Shown: positions 1-3,817 of the stretch, piece by piece | Layout: each line of letters opens with the position of its first letter | How positions within the stretch are numbered: position 1 is the stretch's first letter | DNA from: Oscillospiraceae bacterium | Lineage (GTDB): Bacteria > Bacillota > Clostridia > Oscillospirales > UBA929 | NCBI GenBank assembly: GCA_031271525.1 | Contig: JAISVO010000100.1 | Coordinates: forward strand, 1-5,916 | Direction: 5' to 3' | DNA: 5,916 nucleotides | Made by a program: the position numbers and the translations under genes | Notes under the pieces: model-generated | The model's input: the letters and a program-made list of their open reading frames with translations, nothing else | What the model was told of the DNA's origin: nothing | Databases searched by the model: none

Positions 1-284
1 CAGACGGTTCATTGGCGGGCTTGTCTCGCTACATCACGGAGCAATCTGGGGGAAAGAAGAGCTGGTCGCCCTCACAAGGATTGAAGCGTCCGTACGCCCG
101 GAGCAACGACAGCCGGTGGTCCATCCGTACGCTGGACAAGCTGGCAAAGGAGCGCCCGACCTGTGAATACTGGGAAAGCAGGTTCCCCGGCTGGACGCTG
201 GCGAACAAGGGCGGCGCGGAGTACCTATACAACGACGTAACCGCCAGTTGGGGCGTTTACCTCAAACTACGCAGGAAAGAATAG
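1..284 (+). CDS. Rep_ORF2-G2P-type replication protein, C-terminal part (5' end outside window)
   Basis: The frame is open from the first complete codon (position 3) with no stop, so the gene probably begins upstream; the TTG at 12 is an internal Leu rather than a convincing start, and no ribosome binding site can be judged. The visible ~94 residues match my recollection of the C-terminal half of Rep_ORF2-G2P proteins, phage and plasmid relatives of rolling-circle (HUH) initiators: a Gly-Ser-Leu-x-Gly-Leu-x-x-Tyr-Ile segment, then a basic Gly-Lys-Lys-x-Trp-Ser-x-Ser-x-x-Leu-Lys-Arg-Pro stretch, and a tail ending Tyr-x-Lys-Leu-Arg-Arg-Lys-Glu. The Tyr in the first segment is a candidate nucleophile for nicking single-stranded DNA; that role is inferred. 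The HUH residues would lie upstream, out of view. The stop codon overlaps the leader of the next gene, a relative of this one, suggesting one transcript. The family is fairly sure, the activity is not. Confidence 0.7.
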   Translation, partial: DGSLAGLSRYITEQSGGKKSWSPSQGLKRPYARSNDSRWSIRTLDKLAKERPTCEYWESRFPGWTLANKGGAEYLYNDVTASWGVYLKLRRKE

Positions 285-300
285 GGGGCAAGCCGAAATG
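281..300 (+). repeat. Translational leader, copy 1
   Basis: A 20-base block containing AGGGGGCAAGCC ends in the ATG of the second replication-family gene. It recurs with one mismatch at 713-732, ending in the ATG of the next gene. AGGGGG (283-288) is the likely Shine-Dalgarno sequence, nine bases before the start. In this copy the stop codon of the upstream gene (282-284) lies inside the block. Confidence 0.75.
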
Positions 301-708
301 CTTCAACCGATAAATCTGGACTTCGACAAAAATGACCTGTATGTGACTCTGTCATATACGGACAGCACAATCCCTAAGTCCATCGAGAAAGCCGAGCGGA
401 TATGCAGCGACTACATCAGGCAGGTCAAACATGCGCGGGAAGAACTCGGTCTGCCGCCTTTGAAGTACATCAAGGTCACGTCCTGCAAAGAAGGGAAGGA
501 CGAAACCCCAACTAGGATCTACCACCACATCGTTATGAGCGGCGGTCTTGACAGAGACTTCTTGGAAGAAAAGTGGGGCTTGGGCTTTGCCAACGTAAAC
601 CGCCTGCAGACGCCAGAAGGTTCATTGGAGGGTCTTTATAAGCATCTCATGTTCATATGCAGACGGAGCAAAGGTTTAATTTCCGCTGAAGGTATTAGCT
701 TCAAATAA
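298..708 (+). CDS. Second Rep_ORF2-G2P-family protein, truncated and possibly inactive
   Basis: This 136-residue protein carries the core of the same replication family. Residues 13-20 form the first strand (Asp-Leu-Tyr-Val-Thr-Leu-Ser-Tyr), 56-61 a second (Lys-Tyr-Ile-Lys-Val-Thr), and 75-83 hold the His-His-Ile metal-site strand followed by Gly-Gly-Leu. Then come the Trp-Gly-x-Gly-x-Ala-Asn segment (93-99) and Gly-Ser-Leu-Glu-Gly-Leu (108-113). Family members usually have an N-terminal extension of some tens of residues and about 70 more at the C-terminus; both are absent here. The position aligned with the candidate catalytic Tyr of the upstream gene is His116, and the nearest Tyr is Tyr114. 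The ATG has AGGGGG nine bases upstream. It may be a decaying paralog or a short DNA-binding derivative. I favour decay, but the frame is clean and the ribosome binding site good, so expression is plausible. Confidence 0.65.
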   Translation: MLQPINLDFDKNDLYVTLSYTDSTIPKSIEKAERICSDYIRQVKHAREELGLPPLKYIKVTSCKEGKDETPTRIYHHIVMSGGLDRDFLEEKWGLGFANVNRLQTPEGSLEGLYKHLMFICRRSKGLISAEGISFK

Positions 709-712
709 GTAA

Positions 713-732
713 ATAGGGGGCAAGCCAAAATG
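713..732 (+). repeat. Translational leader, copy 2
   Basis: This is the second copy of the 20-base leader at 281-300, differing by a single G to A. AGGGGG at 715-720 sits nine bases before the ATG at 730 and decides the start of the 46-residue ORF. Two near-identical leaders in front of unrelated proteins suggest tandem duplication of a gene plus its leader followed by rearrangement, or a preferred leader in this phage. Confidence 0.75.
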
Positions 733-870
733 TTTACAGACGAAATTACCGAACGCAAGGCGAAGCTGAACAAGCTTTGCACCGAGCAGAACTTAGCGCT
801 GGTGATCGGTCGCATGAGGCGTTTTGCAGTAGTCACGGTGATTGAGGACTATTTGAAGCTGGAGGGGTGA
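730..870 (+). CDS. Small hypothetical phage protein, 46 residues
   Basis: The ORF begins with ATG behind AGGGGG at ideal spacing and ends in TGA overlapping the beginning of the next frame, a pattern typical of translational coupling. The product is charged and probably helical: an N-terminal stretch rich in Glu, Lys and Arg (MFTDEITERKAKL), a short hydrophobic core around residues 22-38 and an acidic Leu-rich end. No catalytic motif, Cys pair or transmembrane helix is visible. I do not recognise it. Its position between replication genes and a PAPS-reductase-like gene fits the accessory small proteins of clostridial phages. Coding status rests on the ribosome binding site and the tight spacing, not on homology. 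Confidence 0.55.
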   Translation: MFTDEITERKAKLNKLCTEQNLALVIGRMRRFAVVTVIEDYLKLEG

Positions 871-872
871 AC

Positions 873-1214
873 ATGCACGGGCAAACAACCTTTTTGAACT
901 GGAACAAAGAGCGCATCGCCCTTGAGCGCATCAAGTCCCTAGACCCACTTACGCACGGCTACATGGACACACCGTACTATGTCGCCTATAGCGGCGGGAA
1001 AGACAGCGACGTCCTTAGAATCCTGTTCGAGCTGTCCGGCGTTAAGTATGACCTAGTACATAACCACACCACCGTAGACGCACCGGAGACCGTGTATTAC
1101 GTGCGCTCGATCCCCGGAGTCATCATATCGAAACCGGAGATAACCATGTGGGATCTGATTGTGAAAAGAAGAATGCCTCCCACACGGATTGTTCGCTATT
1201 GCAGCGTTTCCTAG
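873..1214 (+). pseudogene. PAPS reductase / N-type ATP pyrophosphatase family protein, C-terminally truncated
   Basis: The 113-residue product begins at ATG 873, with GGAGG at 861-865 seven bases before it; GTG at 867 is a weaker alternative overlapping the preceding stop. Residues 40-45, Ser-Gly-Gly-Lys-Asp-Ser, are the PP-loop that binds ATP pyrophosphate in the PAPS reductase family (PF01507). An Asn-x-Thr-Thr-Val-Asp-x-Pro-Glu segment follows, then Met-Trp-x-Leu-Ile and Pro-Pro-Thr-Arg-Ile-Val-Arg-Tyr-Cys, all normal for phage members. Full-length relatives are commonly 200 residues or more and continue past Arg-Tyr-Cys-Cys with the rest of the fold; this one adds Ser-Val-Ser and stops. 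Phage relatives are thought to act in nucleotide or DNA sulfur chemistry or base modification, but their substrate is mostly unknown. Loss of the second half should abolish activity, so I call it a broken gene. Recognition of the family is strong. Confidence 0.8.
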
Positions 1215-1235
1215 GCATCGCCCCGTAAGGAAACT
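1202..1235 (+). other. Probable deletion or recombination junction
   Basis: Homology to the PAPS reductase family stops at about 1203, immediately after the Cys codon of the Arg-Tyr-Cys motif, and hairpin repeats begin at 1236. The sequence between encodes nothing recognisable. In one other frame, codons from 1202 read QRFLGIAP and then stop at 1226-1228, which could be the last codons of a gene lost in the event; that reading is speculative. GC rises on the right side. The abrupt loss of homology supports a junction, but its exact base cannot be fixed without a related intact genome. Confidence 0.45.
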
Positions 1236-1307
1236 TGCGCAACCCTCCCCCGCCCTTGGCGGGGGATACAAACATGCGCGACCTTCCCCCGCCTTTGGCG
1301 GGGGATA
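1236..1307 (+). repeat. Tandem pair of GC-rich hairpin repeats
   Basis: Two 33-base units, 1236-1268 and 1275-1307, are identical at 30 of 33 positions and separated by CAAACA. Each holds a 9-bp stem TCCCCCGCC/GGCGGGGGA with a three-base loop (CTT or TTT); stems are 1246-1254/1258-1266 and 1285-1293/1297-1305. Two of the three differences lie outside the stem and one in the loop, so the structure is preserved. The second copy is followed by the T-rich ATATTTTAAT and could end transcription from upstream. Alternatively these are copies of a dispersed intergenic repeat. The same CCCCCGCC/GGCGGGGG stem occurs again at 3381-3399. Confidence 0.8.
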
Positions 1308-1335
1308 TTTTAATACCATAAGGAGGAAAACCCCC

Positions 1336-2556
1336 ATGCCTATGGCAATCAAAGACATTCTGGAAGCCAACGAAGGCGGGAAGCCCGCCCGGATCTCCCG
1401 GGAGGAGTTTATCACCGCCGCCAAAGCGAACGCCGAAGCGAACGACCAAGACTCCTTCGCCGGATCAATCTACGACCAGATGACGGCGATGGAGGACGGC
1501 ATCCGCGCCGCCGCCATCGAAACGCTGGGCTTTGCCCACGACGAAGAGGTGACGGTCGCGCGGGGCGGCGCGAAGCTCACCGCCAAGGAAAAGAAGTTCT
1601 GGACGGCGCAGATTGAAGCCGGGAAAAACCGGAGCAGGGGGGCGATCACCGCCGCCCTGACCAACGTGGAAACGGTGATGCCCGAGACGATCTTCGACCG
1701 GGTTTTCGAGGACCTGACGCAGAACTTCCCGCTGCTGAACGCCATCAGTTTCAGCAACACCGCCGCCCTGATGGAGTGGTATATGGCCTCCTCCGGCGGC
1801 GACGCCGTTTGGGGAGAGCTGACCGCGCCGATCGGCCCCGAGCTGACCGGCGACTTCACTAAGACCACGCTGGAGCTGAAAAAGCTCTCCGCGCGGATGG
1901 TGATCCCCTCCGCTTACCTAGACCTAGGTCCGGTTTGGCTTGACCGGTTCGTTCGGACCATCATGCCGAACAAGCTGGCGAAGGCGCTGGAAGCCGCCAT
2001 TGTGGACGGCGACGGGAACGGGAAGCCGCTGGGGATGACCCGCGCGCTGACCGGAGACACCGGCGGCGTTTTCCCCCGCAAGACGCCGGTCGCCGTCACG
2101 GCCCTAGACCCGGCGACCATCGGGGGCATCCTCGCAAAGGTTTCCCAGACCCCGAACGGGAACACCCGGGACGTGCCCCGGCTGCTGATGGTCTGCAACC
2201 CGGCGGACTACTACACCAAGGTTTACCCCAGCGTGACGCCCCGCGCCTCGGACGGCTCTTGGCGCGAGAACACTTTCCCGTACCCGATGACCGTTGTTAC
2301 CAGCGGCTCCCTTGCCGCCGGTCAGATGGTTTTGGGGCTTGCTAGCAAATACTTCTGCGGGCTGGGCACCGGGAAGGGCGGCCGGCTGGAGTACGACGAC
2401 TCGGTCGGCTTCTTCGAACACACCCGGGGTTACCGCATCTTCCTCTACGGCAACGGTCGCGCCGAGGACGAGAACGCTTTTGTGCTCTGCGACATCTCGG
2501 GGCTGACGCCGGCCGTGCTGGACGTCCGCGTGACGTCCGCCGTGCCCGAGGTCTAA
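1336..2556 (+). CDS. HK97-fold phage major capsid protein
   Basis: The 406-residue protein forms the shell of the phage head. It starts at ATG 1336, with AGGAGG at 1321-1326 nine bases upstream; the frame is open back to 1189 but that extension only translates the hairpin repeats. Residues 1-110 are charged and mostly helical, compatible with a scaffolding delta domain or N-arm. From about 111 the protein reads like the HK97 major capsid family (TIGR01554, PF05065): Val-Met-Pro-Glu at 114-117, an E-loop-like stretch around 146-175 with Trp-Gly-Glu-Leu (159-162), a spine region with Ile-Pro-Ser (190-192), and the typical Asp-Gly-Asp-Gly-Asn-Gly-Lys-Pro-Leu-Gly at 224-233. The rest fits the A and P domains. 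Length is normal and no frame break is visible. The protease that usually matures such capsids, the portal and the terminase are not upstream in this window. The next gene follows after four bases. Confidence 0.9.
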   Translation: MPMAIKDILEANEGGKPARISREEFITAAKANAEANDQDSFAGSIYDQMTAMEDGIRAAAIETLGFAHDEEVTVARGGAKLTAKEKKFWTAQIEAGKNRSRGAITAALTNVETVMPETIFDRVFEDLTQNFPLLNAISFSNTAALMEWYMASSGGDAVWGELTAPIGPELTGDFTKTTLELKKLSARMVIPSAYLDLGPVWLDRFVRTIMPNKLAKALEAAIVDGDGNGKPLGMTRALTGDTGGVFPRKTPVAVTALDPATIGGILAKVSQTPNGNTRDVPRLLMVCNPADYYTKVYPSVTPRASDGSWRENTFPYPMTVVTSGSLAAGQMVLGLASKYFCGLGTGKGGRLEYDDSVGFFEHTRGYRIFLYGNGRAEDENAFVLCDISGLTPAVLDVRVTSAVPEV

Positions 2557-2560
2557 CCCG

Positions 2561-2743
2561 ATGGCGGCTACTGCCCCGGTAAAGGCGCGGGTTATCAAAG
2601 CCTTTCGCGACAAAGAGAACAAATCCGAACTGCGCAGGGTTGGCGACGAGCTGACCTTGACCAAGACGCGGTTCAACGAGCTTGCGAAGCACAAACTCGG
2701 CCCGTTTGTGGCCGGACAGAAGGAGGAAACAGACAATGCCTAA
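2561..2743 (+). CDS. Small virion-module protein, 60 residues, head-tail region
   Basis: It starts four bases after the capsid stop; GAGGT (2548-2552) in the last capsid codons gives a ribosome binding site eight bases before ATG 2561. It overlaps the tail tube gene by eight bases, so the three are probably one operon. The sequence is a short basic beta-type domain: Val-Lys-Ala-Arg-Val-Ile-Lys-Ala-Phe-Arg-Asp-Lys, then a Val-Gly-Asp-Glu-Leu-x-Leu turn, then Arg-Phe-Asn-Glu-Leu-Ala. This resembles small proteins found just after capsid genes in many Firmicute phages, in which a strand, a G-D-E turn and a helix of residues 'falling at' a Leu pair recur. Their role is not established; decoration or head-tail joining is guessed. 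The gene is convincing by spacing and family-like pattern, the function is not. Confidence 0.72.
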   Translation: MAATAPVKARVIKAFRDKENKSELRRVGDELTLTKTRFNELAKHKLGPFVAGQKEETDNA

Positions 2744-3353
2744 CGTACCGCTTTCCCGGATAGGGATCAGTGACCTCTACTACGCGATGATGCTCACCGA
2801 CCCGGTTGACGCGCCGCCGACCTACGGCCCCGTGAAGCGTCTGCCGGGGCTGCAGAGCGCCGCCGTGGCGCGGAACGCTTCCACCGCGAACAACTACGCG
2901 GACAACAAGGTTTATGAAGCCGCCTCCCAGCTCGGGGACCAAACCCTGACTCTCGGGCTGATCGACGTGACGCCCGACGTCGCGGCGGAGTGGTTCGGGT
3001 TGGAATACAAGGACGGCGCCTTGAGCGTCGGGGAGATCAACCCCGGCTATATGGCGATCATGTACAAGTATACCTACTCGAACGGGACGTTCCGGTATAT
3101 CCGGCACGGGAAGGCGAAACCAACCTTCTCGGACGAGACCACCAACACCAAAGGCAACACCATCACCTTCCAAAACGGAACATACCCCTTCGCGCTGGCG
3201 TCTTTCAGCAACGGGGACAACCCCGAGGTATGGATCCACAGCGACGACGAGAACCTGCCCGAGGCGATCACCCCGGCGGTGCTGGAGGCGAACTTCTTCG
3301 CGGACCCGCTCTGGCTGCCCGGAGATGGGGACGCCGCCGGTCCGGAGGTCTGA
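2736..3353 (+). CDS. Phage major tail tube protein, phi13 family
   Basis: The 205-residue product should polymerise into the tube of a long non-contractile tail. ATG 2736 lies nine bases after AGGAGG (2721-2726) and overlaps the preceding stop; the in-frame ATG at 2682 lies inside the preceding gene and lacks such a site. N-terminal Ile-Gly-Ile-Ser-Asp-Leu-Tyr-Tyr-Ala matches the opening of phi13-type tail proteins (TIGR01603). The central pattern also fits: a Pro-Gly-Leu segment near 35, Tyr-Ala-Asp-Asn-Lys-Val-Tyr-Glu around 54-61, then Leu-Thr-Leu-Gly-Leu-Ile-Asp-Val-Thr-Pro-Asp. Length is typical. Normally several connector and tail-terminator genes separate capsid and tail tube; here there is a single 60-residue ORF. 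Tail assembly chaperone genes, normally next, are also missing. Confidence 0.85.
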   Translation: MPNVPLSRIGISDLYYAMMLTDPVDAPPTYGPVKRLPGLQSAAVARNASTANNYADNKVYEAASQLGDQTLTLGLIDVTPDVAAEWFGLEYKDGALSVGEINPGYMAIMYKYTYSNGTFRYIRHGKAKPTFSDETTNTKGNTITFQNGTYPFALASFSNGDNPEVWIHSDDENLPEAITPAVLEANFFADPLWLPGDGDAAGPEV

Positions 3354-3376
3354 CGGAGCAGGAGCGTTAGAAACGA

Positions 3377-3403
3377 ATAACCCCCGCCGGCGGCGGGGGT
3401 TAT
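3377..3403. terminator. Strong inverted repeat after the tail tube gene
   Basis: A perfect 12-bp stem (3377-3388 with 3392-3403) and a GGC loop follows the tail tube stop by 23 bases. The core CCCCCGCC/GGCGGGGG equals that of the tandem hairpins at 1236-1307. The + strand side lacks a T-run after the stem, while the minus side is followed by the T-rich TCGTTTC. It may slow or end structural-gene transcription in both directions, or be another copy of the dispersed hairpin repeat. Confidence 0.6.
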
Positions 3404-3427
3404 GATGTGCGCCAGAGAAAAAACCGC

Positions 3428-3456
3428 TCGACAGAACCCGCAAATTGTGCTAAACT
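3428..3456 (+). promoter_or_regulatory. Promoter of the holin-like toxin
   Basis: TCGACA (3428-3433, one mismatch to the -35 consensus) and TAAACT (3451-3456, four of six to the -10 consensus) are 17 bases apart. The start of transcription would fall near 3463, giving a leader of about 47 bases before the GTG. The layout, including the following GTAAGC-type leader and AAGGAGG, agrees with holin-like toxin loci of Firmicutes as I remember them. Confidence 0.6.
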
Positions 3457-3487
3457 GTCGTAGTAAGCCAAGGGCGGCGGGGTTGTT

Positions 3488-3502
3488 CCCTCTTAAGGAG
3501 GG
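3488..3502 (+). promoter_or_regulatory. Hairpin masking the toxin ribosome binding site
   Basis: CCCTC (3488-3492) can pair with GAGGG (3498-3502), and the pairing covers most of the AAGGAGGG Shine-Dalgarno sequence (3495-3502) of the toxin start at 3510. Many type I toxin mRNAs hide their ribosome binding site in this way so that translation is weak by default. The loop is short (TTAAG), so stability in the cell is inferred. Confidence 0.5.
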
Positions 3503-3509
3503 TGATCGC

Positions 3510-3593
3510 GTGACGGTTATGGAAGTCATAGCGCTTCTAATGCTCATCATCGCGGTTATCAATTTGGTGCTTAAAACCACCAAAAAGAAGTAG
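3510..3593 (+). CDS. Holin-like type I toxin peptide, 27 residues
   Basis: The GTG at 3510 follows AAGGAGG (3495-3501) at good spacing; the frame is open upstream to 3402, but that part holds the promoter and leader and is not coding. The peptide has a short N-terminus (VTVMEV), a single membrane helix of about residues 5-22 (IALLMLIIAVINLVL) and a basic tail Lys-Thr-Thr-Lys-Lys-Lys. This is the pattern of the 'putative holin-like toxin' family of Firmicutes, related in design to TxpA/BsrG- and Fst-type peptides that damage the membrane when overproduced. Control is expected from the convergent antisense RNA that starts near 3683 and from the masked ribosome binding site. It sits alone between the tail tube and tape measure genes, where tail assembly chaperones usually lie, and has its own promoter. 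Toxicity is inferred from the family. Confidence 0.78.
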   Translation: MTVMEVIALLMLIIAVINLVLKTTKKK

Positions 3594-3683
3594 CCGCACC
3601 CTAAGCTAAGGCGCGGCGCTTCTCTTCGACAGAAAATCGACTTTGGGAGCGACCTCACCTCAGCAAAGGAGCCGCCCGACCGC
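3581..3683 (-). ncRNA. Predicted antisense antitoxin RNA
   Basis: A roughly 100-base minus-strand RNA is bounded by a near-consensus promoter (3688-3716) and an intrinsic terminator (3593-3617 plus the T-run to about 3581). Its first bases would be near 3681-3684. It is complementary to the 3' untranslated region and the last few codons of the toxin mRNA, the geometry of convergent pairs such as txpA/RatA in Bacillus and RCd-type RNAs in Clostridioides. The expected effect is toxin mRNA decay or blocked translation. No ORF of note lies within it. The ends are approximate and the RNA is inferred from signals only. Confidence 0.62.
3593..3617 (-). terminator. Terminator of the antisense RNA
   Basis: Read on the minus strand, GCCGCGCC...GGGTGCGGC folds into a roughly 10-11-bp stem with two G-T wobbles and a small loop, followed by CTTCTTTTT. 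This is a good intrinsic terminator placed just past the toxin stop codon, so the antisense RNA would end over the last toxin codons. On the + strand the same stem protects the 3' side of the toxin message but has a weaker T-run (CTTCTCTTC). Confidence 0.65.
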
Positions 3684-3687
3684 TTAC

Positions 3688-3716
3688 ATAATAACACAGT
3701 TAGGCCGCGCTGTCAA
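3688..3716 (-). promoter_or_regulatory. Near-consensus promoter for the antisense RNA
   Basis: On the minus strand TTGACA (3711-3716, perfect -35) and TATTAT (3688-3693, five of six for -10) are separated by exactly 17 bases. This is the best sigma-A-type promoter noticed in the window and points toward the toxin gene. The -35 box overlaps the stem of the + strand terminator at 3715-3740. Confidence 0.75.
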
Positions 3717-3740
3717 CCGCCTTTTATGGGGCGGTTTTTT
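3715..3740 (+). terminator. Rho-independent terminator closing the toxin locus
   Basis: AACCGCC (3715-3721) pairs with GGCGGTT (3730-3736) across an eight-base loop, and the stem runs into six Ts (3735-3740). It probably ends the toxin message, or any read-through from the structural genes, about 120 bases after the toxin stop. It would also limit transcription into the tape measure gene. Confidence 0.75.
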
Positions 3741-3767
3741 GACTGCGAAAACTCTCGGCATAAAACG

Positions 3768-3794
3768 GAACCCGCCTGTAAAGGCGGGTTCTTT
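3768..3794 (+). terminator. Second hairpin terminator or leader before the tape measure gene
   Basis: GAACCCGCC (3768-3776) pairs with GGCGGGTTC (3783-3791); an added T-A pair closes a GUAA tetraloop, giving about 10 bp. Only a short TTT follows, so it is either a modest terminator or a stable 5' structure on the tape measure mRNA. It lies 24 bases before that gene's ATG. No promoter is evident between this hairpin and 3818, so how the tape measure gene is transcribed is unclear. Confidence 0.6.
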
Positions 3795-3817
3795 GCAAGA
3801 AAATTTGAGGTGAAATC

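Noticed and set aside
1202..1228. Simple frameshift sequencing error in the PAPS-reductase gene
   Set aside because: No other frame after 1203 continues with PAPS-reductase-like sequence, so a single-base error would not restore the gene.
1236..1307. CRISPR array
   Set aside because: Only two units with a six-base spacer; the units are self-complementary hairpins, so a tandem repeat or terminator pair fits better.
1189..1335. N-terminal extension of the capsid ORF
   Set aside because: The extension translates the hairpin repeats into Pro/Gly-rich nonsense, and the AGGAGG at 1321-1326 points clearly to ATG 1336.
2682..2735. Earlier ATG for the tail tube protein
   Set aside because: It lies within the preceding gene and lacks a ribosome binding site, whereas ATG 2736 follows AGGAGG and opens with the family-typical N-terminus.
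2673..3443. Minus-strand 256-residue ORF opposite the tail tube gene
   Set aside because: An Arg/Gly/Val-rich product with no family resemblance that mirrors a confident coding frame.
3402..3509. Longer form of the toxin ORF starting at 3402
   Set aside because: This part contains the likely promoter and mRNA leader; the well-spaced AAGGAGG and the family length support the GTG at 3510.
3354..3817. Tail assembly chaperone pair with programmed frameshift
   Set aside because: No ORF of suitable size or slippery heptamer with an overlapping frame is present in this interval.
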